From assembly GCF_042743185.1 (NCBI RefSeq), contig NZ_JBHYMS010000042.1:7499-71498 (forward strand): a stretch of DNA of 64,000 nucleotides, in the 5' to 3' direction. Positions 50,377 through 59,472 of the stretch are shown in pieces. Made by a program: the position numbers and the translations under genes. Position 1 is the stretch's first letter; the number at the start of each line of letters is the position of its first letter. Source of the DNA: Inquilinus sp042743185. Its GTDB lineage: Bacteria > Pseudomonadota > Alphaproteobacteria > DSM-16000 > Inquilinaceae. Under the pieces are notes generated by a model, which saw only the letters and a list, made by a program, of their open reading frames with translations, was not told the origin of the DNA and ran no database searches.

Positions 50377-51666
50377 TCAGGCGGTCGCCTCGGCCAGCCG
50401 GCCGGCGGCAGGCCGCTGGCCACGGCCGATCGCCAGCACCATGAAGGCGGTGCCGACGCAGATCACCCCGGCGATCAGGAAGGCCAGGAGATAGCCGTCC
50501 ATGGCGGTGCGGATCACCCCGGCGCCGAAGGCGGCGGTGGCGGCGCCGACCTGGTGCGACGCGGCGATCCAGCCGAACACCACCGGTGCGTCGTCCTTGC
50601 CGAAGGCGTCGTTGGTCAGCTTCAGCGTCGGCGGCACCGTGGCGATCCAGTCGAGGCCGTAGAACACGGCGAAGACCGAGAGCCCGTAGAAGCTGAAGCC
50701 GGAGAAGGGCAGGTACACCAGCGACAGGCCGCGCAGCCCGTAATACCAGAACAGCAGCCAGCGGCTGGAGTAGCGGTCGGACAGCCAGCCCGAGGCGGTG
50801 GTGCCGATCAGGTCGAAGATCCCCATCGCGGCCAGCAGCCAAGCGCCGGTGGTGACCGGGATGCCCTGGTCGAGGCAGGCGGCGATCAGATGGGTGCCGA
50901 TCAGCCCGTTGGTGGTCAGGCCGCAGACGAAGAAGCTGCCGGCCAGGAGCCAGAAGTCGCGCTTCTTGCTGGCCCGGCCGAGGATGCGGAAGGCGGTGAC
51001 GATCGGGTTGCCGGTGGCCCCGGTCGGCGCCGCGCCCGGCGCCTCGCCGAGCCGGCCCAGGCCGACATCCTGCGGCCGCTCGGGCAGCAGCAGGGCGACC
51101 AGCGGGATCATCGCGGCGACCACGGCGGCGACCACCCAGGCCACCGGCTGCCAACCATGATCCTCCGCCACCGCGGCCAGGATCGGCAGGAACACGAGCG
51201 ACCCGGTGGCGGTGCTGGCGGTCAGCAGGCCCATGACCAGGCCGCGCCGCTCGTGGAACCAGCGGTTGACGATGGTGGCGCCGAACACCATGGCGGCGAT
51301 GCCGCTGCCGAAGCCGACCAGCAGGCCCCAGGTCAGCACCAGCTGCCATTCCTGGGTGATCAGGGTCGAGCCGGACACGGCGGCGGCCAGCAGCGCCAGA
51401 GCGAAGATGATCACCGGGCGGATGCCGAAGCGCTGCATCGCCGCCGCGGCGAAGGGCCCCATCAGCCCGTAGAGGAAGATGTTCACGCCGATGGCGAAGG
51501 AGATGGTGTCGCGGCTCCAGCCGAAGGACTGCTCCAGCGGCACGATCAGCACGCTGGGCGTGGCCCGGACGCCCGCGGCGGCCAGCAGGACGAAGAAGGC
51601 GACCGCGGCCGCGATCCAACCGTAATGCGTGCGGCCCGACACCAGACGGGCGACGAGGGCGGTCAT
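50377..51666 (-). CDS. MFS transporter
   Basis: 429 residues from ATG 51666 with 12 predicted membrane spans. The MFS motif between spans 2 and 3 is seen as RFGIRPVI, another loop as NRWFHERRGLVMGLLTAST, and SGWLSDRYSSRW in the second half. This matches the oxalate/formate-antiporter-like (monocarboxylate) MFS subgroup. Divergent from a TetR gene with two identical palindromic operators between them, which suggests drug or metabolite efflux/uptake under TetR repression. Confidence 0.92.
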   Translation of the reverse strand: MTALVARLVSGRTHYGWIAAAVAFFVLLAAAGVRATPSVLIVPLEQSFGWSRDTISFAIGVNIFLYGLMGPFAAAAMQRFGIRPVIIFALALLAAAVSGSTLITQEWQLVLTWGLLVGFGSGIAAMVFGATIVNRWFHERRGLVMGLLTASTATGSLVFLPILAAVAEDHGWQPVAWVVAAVVAAMIPLVALLLPERPQDVGLGRLGEAPGAAPTGATGNPIVTAFRILGRASKKRDFWLLAGSFFVCGLTTNGLIGTHLIAACLDQGIPVTTGAWLLAAMGIFDLIGTTASGWLSDRYSSRWLLFWYYGLRGLSLVYLPFSGFSFYGLSVFAVFYGLDWIATVPPTLKLTNDAFGKDDAPVVFGWIAASHQVGAATAAFGAGVIRTAMDGYLLAFLIAGVICVGTAFMVLAIGRGQRPAAGRLAEATA

Positions 51667-51733
51667 CGGCGGTATCCCTACAGCTCTGGCGGATGGTCGT
51701 TGCGACTGGACAACGGCCTCGGCCCGGCCCAAA

Positions 51734-51784
51734 TGTAACCGATCGGTTCGTCGGCTGCACAGACGTACGAACCGATCGGTTACA
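51734..51784. promoter_or_regulatory. Twin TetR operators
   Basis: Two copies of the perfect palindrome AACCGATCGGTT (51737-51748 and 51770-51781), 33 bp centre to centre, arranged as a larger inverted repeat (TGTAACCGATCGGTTCGT against its reverse complement). They fill the 138-bp gap between the divergent MFS and TetR genes; the second ends inside the TetR 5' leader. Confidence 0.9.
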
Positions 51785-51804
51785 TGTCAAGCCCGAGAGG
51801 TGGG

Positions 51805-52461
51805 ATGATGGCAGAGACGAAGGCGACCCGCGAGGCCGCGGCGACGGCGGACGGCGCTGCGCCGAAGCGGGCGCGCGACCGGGTCTTCGCGGTCGCCGAC
51901 GACCTGTTCTACCGCCAGGGCATCCGCGCGGTCGGGGTCGACGCGATCGCCAAGGAGGCGGGGGTCGCCAAGATCAGCCTGTACCGCGCCTTCCCGTCGA
52001 AGGACGACCTGGTCGTGGCCTATCTCGAGGACCGCAACGCCGACTATTGGCGGCGCTGGGACCGGGCCTTCGCCAAGCACGAGGGCGATCCGCGGGCGCA
52101 GCTGCGGACGATGATGGAATACCTGGCCGACCGCACCACCGCGCCGGGCTATCGCGGCTGCCCCTTCACCAACGACGCCACCGAGTTCCCAGAGCCGAGC
52201 CATCCCGGCCGCCGGGTGGCCGAGGCAAACAAGCGCGAGCTGCGGCAGCGCCTGCTGCGCCTCGCCGAAGCGCTGGGCGCGCCCGACCCGAAGACGCTGG
52301 CCGACGGGCTGGTTCTGCTGGTCGAGGGCGCCTATGCGATCAGCCAGACCCTGCCCGGCCGCGACGGCCCCGGCCGGGCGATCGTCTGGGCCGCCGAGGC
52401 GCTGGTGGAAGCGCGGCTGGGGCGCGGCCAGGCCGCGCCGGTTGCCGGCAACAGTTTGTAA
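51805..52461 (+). CDS. TetR/AcrR family transcriptional regulator
   Basis: 218 residues from ATG 51805 (GAGAGG upstream; ATG 51784 lies within the operator). The N-terminal helix-turn-helix is clear: FAVADDLFYRQGIRAVGVDAIAKEAGVAK, then LYRAFPSKDDLVVAYLE. The ligand domain contains GYRGCPFTNDATEFPEP, the C-P-F motif of the TetR subgroup that often senses small organic compounds. It probably represses itself and the MFS gene through the twin palindromes. Confidence 0.93.
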   Translation: MMAETKATREAAATADGAAPKRARDRVFAVADDLFYRQGIRAVGVDAIAKEAGVAKISLYRAFPSKDDLVVAYLEDRNADYWRRWDRAFAKHEGDPRAQLRTMMEYLADRTTAPGYRGCPFTNDATEFPEPSHPGRRVAEANKRELRQRLLRLAEALGAPDPKTLADGLVLLVEGAYAISQTLPGRDGPGRAIVWAAEALVEARLGRGQAAPVAGNSL

Positions 52462-52567
52462 GAATCTTTCCCTTATCTGCGGTAACAATCCTGATTTCCC
52501 CGCGAAGACCAGGGCGAGCCGGCGATCGTTCGGGCGGCTCGATCACGATCTTCAAGAGGAGAGAACG

Positions 52568-52774
52568 ATGGCTTTCCGCAACGCGATCGACGGGGTGAGG
52601 ACCGGGCCGGTGACCAAGTTTCCGGACCCCGATCCGGATGTGGTCGACCGGGCCAAGAAATGGGGAGAGATCCTGAAGAATCTGCATGACAGCGCGCCGG
52701 AGCCCTCCAAGGTCGTCGGCGAGGAGCTGGAGCCGAACCCGGTTCCGCACGAGCAGATCAAGCCCCTGCCATAA
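52568..52774 (+). CDS. Small hypothetical protein, 68 residues
   Basis: Starts at ATG 52568 after a strong AGGAGAG ribosome site. Charged, proline-rich composition (FPDPDPDVVDRAKKWGEIL; EELEPNPVPHEQIKPLP). Only 106 bp behind the TetR gene on the same strand. No family recognised; the good ribosome site and non-random composition support it as a real gene. Confidence 0.65.
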   Translation: MAFRNAIDGVRTGPVTKFPDPDPDVVDRAKKWGEILKNLHDSAPEPSKVVGEELEPNPVPHEQIKPLP

Positions 52775-52825
52775 AGGAGCGGAGCGCTGGCCGAGGTGCA
52801 AGGCCTCGGCCGCATGGATGTAATC

Positions 52826-53371
52826 CTATCGCCGCTCCAGCCCCAGCCGCTTCAGCTCGGCCTCGCGCCGCGGCGCGTCGGAGGCGAGGAAGAACTCGTC
52901 CAGCTGCGGCGGCGCCACCCGGGTGCTGGACAGCATGGCATGGGCCTGGCCGCGGTGGTGGATCTGGTGCTGGAACAGGTGCGACAGGATGGCCGTGACC
53001 GTCTCGCGATAGGCGACGCCGTCGCGGCGGTCGATCGGCACCACGCGGTCGAGCCCGGCGCCGTCGAGCCCGTCGCAGAACTGGACCAGGTCGCGGTCCG
53101 TCCGGGCCTGGGCCGCGGCCAGATCGACCGCGTCGGGATAGGGGATCGGGTCGATCGGATATGTCCGGCCGGCCCCCTTGAGATCGGCCAAATACGCGCG
53201 GTCGACGATCAGGATGTGGTTCAGCGTCCGCCGCAGCGATGGGAAGAAGCCGGTGCGCGGCGCCGCGAACTCCTCCGGCGTCAGCCTGAGGCACGCGGCA
53301 TGCAGCCGGGCATTGGCCCAGGCGTTGTTGCGGGCCATCTGGCGGAAGTGATCGGCCAGAGACGTCGCCAT
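52826..53371 (-). CDS. DinB family protein
   Basis: 181 residues from ATG 53371. The DinB/YfiT four-helix bundle with its metal histidines: NAWANARLHAACLRLTPEEF, LRRTLNHILIVDRAYLADL (first His), and LSHLFQHQIHHRGQAHAML (the H-x3-H pair). These proteins bind nickel or zinc and act in thiol-dependent detoxification or are of unknown role. Single gene between two convergent/divergent small genes. Confidence 0.92.
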   Translation of the reverse strand: MATSLADHFRQMARNNAWANARLHAACLRLTPEEFAAPRTGFFPSLRRTLNHILIVDRAYLADLKGAGRTYPIDPIPYPDAVDLAAAQARTDRDLVQFCDGLDGAGLDRVVPIDRRDGVAYRETVTAILSHLFQHQIHHRGQAHAMLSSTRVAPPQLDEFFLASDAPRREAELKRLGLERR

Positions 53372-53461
53372 GCGGTCCTCCCTGTTCATTTTTTCGGTCC
53401 GGCCGAAGCCTCTCGACCAAGTCAAGTGGCCTAGTCTGCCGGAGTATGAGAGAATATTGGA

Positions 53462-53815
53462 ATGTCCTGGCGCTTCTTCCAATCGTCGCGATTGCGCTCC
53501 GCGGCGCGTTGCTATGCCCGCGAGGTCTGGCCGCGGCTGCAGCAGGATTACGGCACCAGCGAATGCTATACAGCCGATCAGATCCGTGCCGCGGCCCGCC
53601 GGGTCGGCCTGCCCGATCGATACCTGCCGATCGGCTATGCTGTCTTCCTGCCGGAAGCGGCATTCGCGGAGTTGGCGGGCTCTGATGCGATCGGAGATCG
53701 CGACTCGCTGCGGACCCGGTTCTGGGATCATGCCGATGTCGGCATCGACTCCGAGGGCTCCGACGGCATCGTCTACCCCATTCCGCGCTATCTGGGCGGC
53801 GACCTGCTCCGCTGA
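53462..53815 (+). CDS. Conserved-looking hypothetical protein (DUF6559-like)
   Basis: 117 residues from ATG 53462. Aromatic and basic N-terminus (SWRFFQSSRLRSAARCYAREVWPRL), then YGTSECYTADQIRAAARRVGLP and YLPIGYAVFLPEAAF. The order of these segments fits a small DUF family of Proteobacteria (I believe DUF6559), function unknown. Convergent with nothing; followed by the DCC gene after 111 bp. Confidence 0.7.
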   Translation: MSWRFFQSSRLRSAARCYAREVWPRLQQDYGTSECYTADQIRAAARRVGLPDRYLPIGYAVFLPEAAFAELAGSDAIGDRDSLRTRFWDHADVGIDSEGSDGIVYPIPRYLGGDLLR

Positions 53816-53926
53816 CGGTCTCTGAAAGAATCCGGCCGCGAAAACGTCGCAGCCCGCCCCCATGGCGCGCTTTCGGCCGATGTCCTAGCCTTTGCATCCG
53901 GCAGCAACGCAGCGGGCCGGAGCGGC

Positions 53927-54382
53927 ATGATCGAGCGGGAACCCTACAGCTGGCGGCAGGATCCGGCCGTGCCGGCCTTCCCCGATGACCGGCCGGTGAT
54001 CGTGTTCGACGGCCATTGCGTGCTGTGCTCCGGCTGGGCCCGGTTCATCCTGAAGCACGACACGGCGAAGCGGTTCCGGCTGCTGCCCGCACAATCCCGA
54101 ACCGGCCGGGCGCTCTATGTCCATCTCGGGCTCGACCCGGAGGATTACGAGACCAACATCCTGCTGGCCGACGGCGTCGCCTGGCTGAAATCGGAGAGCG
54201 TGATCCGGACCGCGCTCGGCCTCGGCTTCCCGTGGTCGCTGGCGGCGGCGCTGCTGGTCCTGCCCTTCGGCTGGCGCGAGCGGCTTTACGGCCTTCTGGC
54301 CCGCAACCGCTTCCGCCTGTTCGGCCGCCGCGACAGCTGCATGCTGCCGGGGCCGGGACAGGAGGACCGCTTCCTGACATGA
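53927..54382 (+). CDS. DCC family thiol-disulfide oxidoreductase (DUF393)
   Basis: 151 residues. The DCC signature VIVFDGHCVLCSGWARFI (residues ~24-41, with CxxC) defines the family, followed by the usual ESVIRTALGLGFPWSLAAALLVLP and a closing RDSC. Thioredoxin-like redox proteins, sometimes membrane associated through the hydrophobic middle. Its stop overlaps the start of the dehydrogenase-like gene by four bases (ATGA), so both are made together. Confidence 0.92.
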   Translation: MIEREPYSWRQDPAVPAFPDDRPVIVFDGHCVLCSGWARFILKHDTAKRFRLLPAQSRTGRALYVHLGLDPEDYETNILLADGVAWLKSESVIRTALGLGFPWSLAAALLVLPFGWRERLYGLLARNRFRLFGRRDSCMLPGPGQEDRFLT

Positions 54383-56070
54383 CCGACGGCCGCCTCCGTA
54401 TCCTGATCCTGGGCGGTTACGGCACTTTCGGCGGCCGGCTGGCCAAGCTGCTGGCCCACGAGCCCCGGCTGACCCTGCTGATCGCCGGCCGGTCGCAGGC
54501 CAAGGCGGAGGCGTTCTGCCGGGCGCTGGGCGGCGCGGCCGAGGCGGTGCCGCGGGCCTTCGACCGCGACGCCGACGTCGCCGCCCGGATCGCCGCCGCC
54601 GGGGCCGAGATCGTGGTCGACGCCACCGGCCCGTTCCAGGCCTATGGCGAGGCGCCCTATCGGGTGGTCGAGGCCTGCATCGCCGCCGGCGCCGACTATC
54701 TCGACCTGGCCGACGGCGCCGATTTCGTGGCTGGGATCGACCGCTTCGACGCTGCCGCCAGAGCCCGCGGCGTTGCCGTGCTGTCCGGAGTCAGCAGCTT
54801 CCCGGTGCTGACCGCGGCGGTGGTCCGGCACCTCGCCCGCGGCCTGGACCACGTGGACAACATCGAAGGCGGCATCGCTCCGTCACCCTACGCCGGGGTC
54901 GGGCTGAACGTGATCCGCGCCATCGCCTCCTATGCCGGGCAGGAGGTGCGGCTGACCCGCGACGGCGCCCCCGCCACGGGCCGGGCGCTGATCGAGACGC
55001 GGCGCTGGACCATCGCCCCGCCGGGACGGCTGCCGCTGCGCCGCACCCGCTTCTCCCTGGTCGACGTGCCCGATCTGCGGCTGCTGCCGGCGCTGTGGCC
55101 GGGGCTGCGCGAGATCTGGATCGGCGCCGGCCCGGTGCCCGTGACCTTGCATCGCGGCCTCAATGCCTTGGCCCGGCTGGTGCGGATCGGATGGATCCCG
55201 ACGCTGCGGCCGCTGGCGCCGCTGTTCCACGCCGCCATCAACCGGCTGCGCTGGGGCGAGCATCGCGGCGGCATGATCGTCGTCGTCCGGGGACGCGATC
55301 CGGCCGGGCAGCCGGTGGAGCGGTCCTGGCACATGCTGGCCGAGGGCGATGACGGGCCGCTGATCCCGTCGATGGCCGCGGCCGCGATGATCCTGCGCCG
55401 GCTGCTGGGCCTGCGCCCCGCGCCCGGAGCCCGGGCGGCCACCGAGGAACTGGAGCTGGCGGACTACCAGCCGCTCTTTGCCGGGCGGGCGATCGTCAGC
55501 GGCTGCCGCGAGGCGACGGCCGGGACGGCCCGGCAGCCGCTGTACCGCCGCATGCTGGGTGAGGCCTTCGCAGCGCTGCCGGAGCCGGTGCGGGCGATGC
55601 ACGACCTGTCCGGCGACAAGCGGGCCGCGGGCCGCGCCGAGGTCGAGCGCGGGACCGGCCTGCCGGCCCGGCTGGTGGCGGCGCTGATCGGCTTTCCGGC
55701 GGCCGGGCAGGACGTGCCGGTCGAGGTGACCTTCCGCGTCCGGGACGGGGTCGAGACCTGGCGGCGCCGCTTCGCCGGCCGATCCTTCTCCAGCACCCAG
55801 CAGGCGGGGCGCGGCCGCTCCGAAGGGCTGCTGGAGGAGCGCTTCGGCCCGGTGCGGGTCGGGCTGGCGCTGGTGCTGGAGGCCGACCGGCTGCGCCTGG
55901 TGGTGCGGCGCTGGAGCCTGCTGGGCCTGCCGATGCCGCTGGCCCTGGCCCCCGGCGGCGAGGCCTGGGAGACCGCGGCGGAAGGGCGGTTCCGCTTCCA
56001 TGTCGAGATCCGCCACCCCTGGGCCGGGCTGATCGTCCGCTATCGCGGCTGGCTGGCGCCGGAAGGCTGA
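54379..56070 (+). CDS. Saccharopine dehydrogenase-like protein with C-terminal DUF4166
   Basis: 563 residues from ATG 54379. The first ~350 residues are a saccharopine-dehydrogenase-like Rossmann protein (ILGGYGTFGGRLAKLL, IAGRSQAKAEAF, VDATGPFQAYGEAPYRVVEAC). The last ~190 residues (PLYRRMLGEAFAALPEPVRAMHDL; RRFAGRSFSSTQQAGRGRSEGLLEERFGPVRVGLAL) form the DUF4166 domain. The fusion is known among Proteobacteria, with unknown substrate; lysine metabolism is unlikely. Coupled with the DCC gene. Its 3' end overlaps the convergent hydrolase gene by 31 bp. Confidence 0.88.
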   Translation: MTDGRLRILILGGYGTFGGRLAKLLAHEPRLTLLIAGRSQAKAEAFCRALGGAAEAVPRAFDRDADVAARIAAAGAEIVVDATGPFQAYGEAPYRVVEACIAAGADYLDLADGADFVAGIDRFDAAARARGVAVLSGVSSFPVLTAAVVRHLARGLDHVDNIEGGIAPSPYAGVGLNVIRAIASYAGQEVRLTRDGAPATGRALIETRRWTIAPPGRLPLRRTRFSLVDVPDLRLLPALWPGLREIWIGAGPVPVTLHRGLNALARLVRIGWIPTLRPLAPLFHAAINRLRWGEHRGGMIVVVRGRDPAGQPVERSWHMLAEGDDGPLIPSMAAAAMILRRLLGLRPAPGARAATEELELADYQPLFAGRAIVSGCREATAGTARQPLYRRMLGEAFAALPEPVRAMHDLSGDKRAAGRAEVERGTGLPARLVAALIGFPAAGQDVPVEVTFRVRDGVETWRRRFAGRSFSSTQQAGRGRSEGLLEERFGPVRVGLALVLEADRLRLVVRRWSLLGLPMPLALAPGGEAWETAAEGRFRFHVEIRHPWAGLIVRYRGWLAPEG

Positions 56071-56918
56071 CGCGCCAGCCGCAAGACTGCGTCGAAGACC
56101 GGATTGCCGTGGCGGCCGATATCCTCCACCACGTTGAAATGGTGCCGGCCCGGCACCGCGATCGGCGTGCGGGCGAGGTTCGGCCAGGCCGTCGCCATCA
56201 GCGCCGACTGGCGGTGGAACTCCGCCGTCTCGTCGCCGCCGACCAGGAGCTCCAGCGGCGCGCCCGGCGCCGGCTCTGGCGTCTCGTGCAGGCTCCAGCC
56301 CGAAGCCTGCTCCGGTGTCAGGCGGATCAGCTCGTTCATGCTGGTGCGCAGCAGCGGCCGCAGGTCGAACACGCCCGAGATCGACAGGCCGCCGGCGAAG
56401 GGCGCGACCGGCAGGCCGCGCACCGCCCAGTCGGTCGCCAGCATCGAAGCCGTGAGGTAGCCGCCGGCGGAATGGCCGCCGACGATCAGGCAGCGCCGCT
56501 CGGCCTCGCCCAGCAGGGTGGTCCAGGCGAAGGCGATGGCGCGGCGGCAGCTGTCGGCGATGCCGGCGATCGTGGTCTGCGGGCACAGCGGATAGTTCAG
56601 CACCAGGGTGGTGAAGCCGGCCGGCACCAGCGCCGCAGCCGCCCAGGACACCTCGTCCTTGGACGAGGCGCGCCAATAGCCGCCATGGATGAACACCACG
56701 GCGCCGCGCGGCCGGTCGGCGCGGAACAGGTCCAGCGTCTCGCGCGGATCCCCGCCATAGGCGACGCCGGCCCGGTGCGGCAGCCGCGCCCTGGCGGCCG
56801 CGGCGGTCTCGAGCCAGCGGCCGAAGGTGGCGGCCATGTCCGGCACCGTGACCCGCGGGTTGTACTCCCGCTCGCACCAGTCCGGGTCGTCGTAGCGGAG
56901 GGCAGCCATCCCCGTCAC
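56040..56918 (-). CDS. Alpha/beta hydrolase, kynurenine-formamidase-like
   Basis: 292 residues from GTG 56918 (GTGA overlap with the RidA stop; ATG 56909 possible). The HGGYW oxyanion motif near residue 76-80 and the nucleophile elbow GHSAGG near 147-152 match the esterase/lipase and arylformamidase group; a late histidine in VPGRHHFNVVED completes the triad. In an operon with an aminobenzoate-type CoA ligase, N-formylkynurenine hydrolysis is plausible. Last gene of the seven-gene operon; its 3' end overlaps the convergent DUF4166 gene. Confidence 0.85.
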   Translation of the reverse strand: MTGMAALRYDDPDWCEREYNPRVTVPDMAATFGRWLETAAAARARLPHRAGVAYGGDPRETLDLFRADRPRGAVVFIHGGYWRASSKDEVSWAAAALVPAGFTTLVLNYPLCPQTTIAGIADSCRRAIAFAWTTLLGEAERRCLIVGGHSAGGYLTASMLATDWAVRGLPVAPFAGGLSISGVFDLRPLLRTSMNELIRLTPEQASGWSLHETPEPAPGAPLELLVGGDETAEFHRQSALMATAWPNLARTPIAVPGRHHFNVVEDIGRHGNPVFDAVLRLARQPSGASQPR

Positions 56919-57355
56919 TCCGGCAGCACGGCGGTGGCCTCGATCTCGACCAGGGCCTCCCGTTCCACCAGCTCGACCACCCGCATCACCGCCATGGCCG
57001 GGTAATGCGCGCCCATCACCTCGCGATAGGCGCGGCCGAGCGGCTTCAGGCTGGCGCGATACGCCTCCATGTCGGTGACGTACCAGGTCAGCCGGGCGAT
57101 GTGCTGCGGCCCCGCCCCGGCCTCGGCCAGCACCGCCAGGATGTTGCGCAGCGCCTGGGCGATCTGGCCGACCATGCCGTCGGCGAAGCGGCCCTCAGCG
57201 TCCCAGCCGATCTGGCCGCCGACGAAGACCACCCGGCCGCGTCCCATCATGCCGTTGGCATAGCCCTTCGGCGCCGGCCAGCCTTCCGGCTGCAGCGTCA
57301 CCAAGCCGCTGGCGGCGCCCCCCCGGGCCTGATCGATCATGGTCACGTCGCGCAT
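56915..57355 (-). CDS. RidA family protein
   Basis: 146 residues; ATG 57355 overlaps the thioesterase stop by 13 bases, while ATG 57340 (MIDQARGG) has a better-spaced GGAG and may be the true start. RidA signature FVGGQIGWDAEGRFADGMVGQIAQALRNI and the C-terminal VVELVEREALVEIEATAV. RidA proteins hydrolyse reactive enamine/imine intermediates; in aminobenzoate and aminomuconate pathways they act as deaminases of ring-cleavage products, so the position in this operon makes sense. Confidence 0.92.
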   Translation of the reverse strand: MRDVTMIDQARGGAASGLVTLQPEGWPAPKGYANGMMGRGRVVFVGGQIGWDAEGRFADGMVGQIAQALRNILAVLAEAGAGPQHIARLTWYVTDMEAYRASLKPLGRAYREVMGAHYPAMAVMRVVELVEREALVEIEATAVLPE

Positions 57356-57810
57356 CTCCGCTGATAGGAATCCACCGCGTCCCGGATGTCCGCCGGGATC
57401 GGGATCGACGCCGCCTCGTTGATATCCGTGGTCACCAGCACCAGCCGCCCGGCCAGCACCGGCTCACCCTCACGATGGCCGTAGAAGACCAGGCCGATCG
57501 AGCTGCGGCCGACCCGCTCGACCAGCAGGGTCAGGCCCAGCACGTCGCCCAGCCGCGCCGGCTTCACGTAGTCGCATTCGGCCCGGACATAGCCCAGCCC
57601 GACCCGGCGGCGCTGGATGATGTCGGCATAATCGAGGCCCAGTTCGGCCTCGAACCACGCCTCCACCGCGCCCTGCATCATGGTGAAGTAGCGGGCGAAG
57701 AAGACGATGCCGGCAGTGTCGCAATGCTCGAACCGGATGGGCTGCCGGGCGGTGAAGGCCGCGGCCGGCAGGTTGGCGGCGGCCAGCGGGGTGCGACGGG
57801 TGTCGTTCAT
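57343..57810 (-). CDS. Acyl-CoA thioesterase, 4-hydroxybenzoyl-CoA thioesterase type
   Basis: 155 residues from ATG 57810 (overlaps the ligase stop by four bases). Hotdog fold with the active-site aspartate in RFEHCDTAGIVFFARYFTMMQGAVEAWF, the 4-hydroxybenzoyl-CoA thioesterase pattern. It would release free acid from an aromatic or ring-opened CoA ester, or rescue CoA. Operon position between the CoA ligase and RidA. Confidence 0.92.
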   Translation of the reverse strand: MNDTRRTPLAAANLPAAAFTARQPIRFEHCDTAGIVFFARYFTMMQGAVEAWFEAELGLDYADIIQRRRVGLGYVRAECDYVKPARLGDVLGLTLLVERVGRSSIGLVFYGHREGEPVLAGRLVLVTTDINEAASIPIPADIRDAVDSYQRRCAT

Positions 57811-59447
57811 GAGGCCTTCGCAGCGACTTCGGTGGCCATGCGGCGCAGCTGGAAGCGCTGCAGCTTGCCGGTCTCGGTGCGCGGCAGCCTCTCCAGGAAC
57901 TCGACCGCCCGGGGGTATTTGTAGGGGGCGATCTCGGCCTTCACATGATCCTGCAGCGCCTTGCGGGTCGCGGCGTCGGCCGCGTGGCCCGGCTTCAGCA
58001 CGACATAGGCCTTCACGATCTGGCCGCGGTCCGGGTCGGGCGCGCCGATGACGCCGCATTCCTGCACCGCGGGGTGGGTCAGGAGCGCGTTCTCCACCTC
58101 CGGCCCGGCGATGTTGTAGCCGGAGGAGACGATCATGTCGTCCGACCGTGCCTGGTACCAGAAGTAACCGTCGGCATCGCGGCAATAGGTGTCGCCGGTC
58201 AGGTTCCAGCCGTCCTGGACATAGGCGCGCTGGCGGTCGTCGGCGAGGTAGCGGCAGCCGGTCGGGCCGCGCACAGCGAGCCGCCCGGCTTGCCCCGCCG
58301 GCACCTCGTTGAAACCGTCGTCGACGATCTTCGCCTCGTAGCCCGGCACCACCGTTCCGGTCGATCCCGGCCGCACCGCGCCGGGGCGGGAGGCGATGAA
58401 GATGTGCAGCATCTCGGTGGCGCCGATGCCTTCGGTGATCTCGATGCCGGTGGCGTCGCGCCAGGCCTCGAAGGTGGCGGCGGGCAGCGCTTCGCCGGCC
58501 GAGACGCAGCGGCGCAGGCTGGTCAGGTCGCGCCCCGGCCGCTGGGCCAGCATGGCGCGGTAGGCGGTGGGGGCGGTGAAGCAGATGGTCGGACGGAAGC
58601 GCTCGATGCCGTCCAGCAGTTCCGGCGGCGACGCGCGCTCCAGCAGCACGGTCGAGGCGCCGGCCCGCATCGGGAACAGCACCAGCCCGCCGAGCCCGAA
58701 GGTGAAGGCCAGAGGCGGGCTGCCGATGAAGCGGTCGTCCTCGTTCGGCTGTAGCACCTGGCCGGAATAGGCGTCGCAGATCGCCAGCAGGTCGCGGTGG
58801 TTGTGCATCGTGCCCTTCGGCACCCCGGTGGTGCCGGAGGTGAAGCCGATCAGGCAGATATCCTCCGCCGCCGTGTCGATCGGCGCGAACCCGGCCGGCA
58901 TCGTGTCCATGCGGGCTTCGAGATCGGCCGGAGTGCCGCCGCCGAAGGTCAGGATGTGCCCGAGCACCGGGGCCTGAGCCCGCGCCGCCTCCAGATCCGG
59001 CAGCAGCCGGGCATCGCAGATGGCGATGCGAACCCGGGCCTTCTCGATCATGAAGGCCAGCTCCTTGGCGCGCAGCAGCGGCATGGTGGCGACCACCACC
59101 GCCCCGGCCTTCAGCGCCGCCAGATAGCTGGCCACCATCATCGGGTTGTTGGCCGAGCGCAGCAGCACCCGGTCGCCCGGCACCAGCCCGACATCCCGCA
59201 CCAGCACCCGGGCGATCCGGTCCACCCGGTCGAGCAGCTCGGCATAGCTCCATTCGACGCCCGGCGCGATCAGGCAGGGCCGGCCGCCATGCCCTTCGGC
59301 GACGTGGCGGTCCAGCAGCTCGGCGACGCAGTTCAGCCGCGCCGGGTATTGCAGCGCCGGCAGGGTGAAGCGGAACTCCGGCCACTGGTCCCGCGGCGGA
59401 AGGTTGTCGCGGGCGAAGCTGTCGACATGCGCGCTCTTCGTCTCCAT
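57807..59447 (-). CDS. 2-aminobenzoate/benzoate-CoA ligase family protein
   Basis: 546 residues. AMP-forming acyl-CoA synthetase: P-loop FTSGTTGVPKGTMHN, adenine motif EGIGATEMLHIF, GDTYCRDADGYFWYQARSDDMI, and the catalytic lysine in PRTETGKLQRFQLR. The N-terminus (FARDNLPPRDQWPEF) and the ATEMLHIFIASRPG segment are typical of benzoate-CoA and 2-aminobenzoate-CoA ligases. It would activate anthranilate or a related aromatic acid as the first step of the operon pathway. Confidence 0.9.
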   Translation of the reverse strand: METKSAHVDSFARDNLPPRDQWPEFRFTLPALQYPARLNCVAELLDRHVAEGHGGRPCLIAPGVEWSYAELLDRVDRIARVLVRDVGLVPGDRVLLRSANNPMMVASYLAALKAGAVVVATMPLLRAKELAFMIEKARVRIAICDARLLPDLEAARAQAPVLGHILTFGGGTPADLEARMDTMPAGFAPIDTAAEDICLIGFTSGTTGVPKGTMHNHRDLLAICDAYSGQVLQPNEDDRFIGSPPLAFTFGLGGLVLFPMRAGASTVLLERASPPELLDGIERFRPTICFTAPTAYRAMLAQRPGRDLTSLRRCVSAGEALPAATFEAWRDATGIEITEGIGATEMLHIFIASRPGAVRPGSTGTVVPGYEAKIVDDGFNEVPAGQAGRLAVRGPTGCRYLADDRQRAYVQDGWNLTGDTYCRDADGYFWYQARSDDMIVSSGYNIAGPEVENALLTHPAVQECGVIGAPDPDRGQIVKAYVVLKPGHAADAATRKALQDHVKAEIAPYKYPRAVEFLERLPRTETGKLQRFQLRRMATEVAAKAS

Positions 59448-59472
59448 CTCGCCTCTCCGGTTTCTTCTGCCG

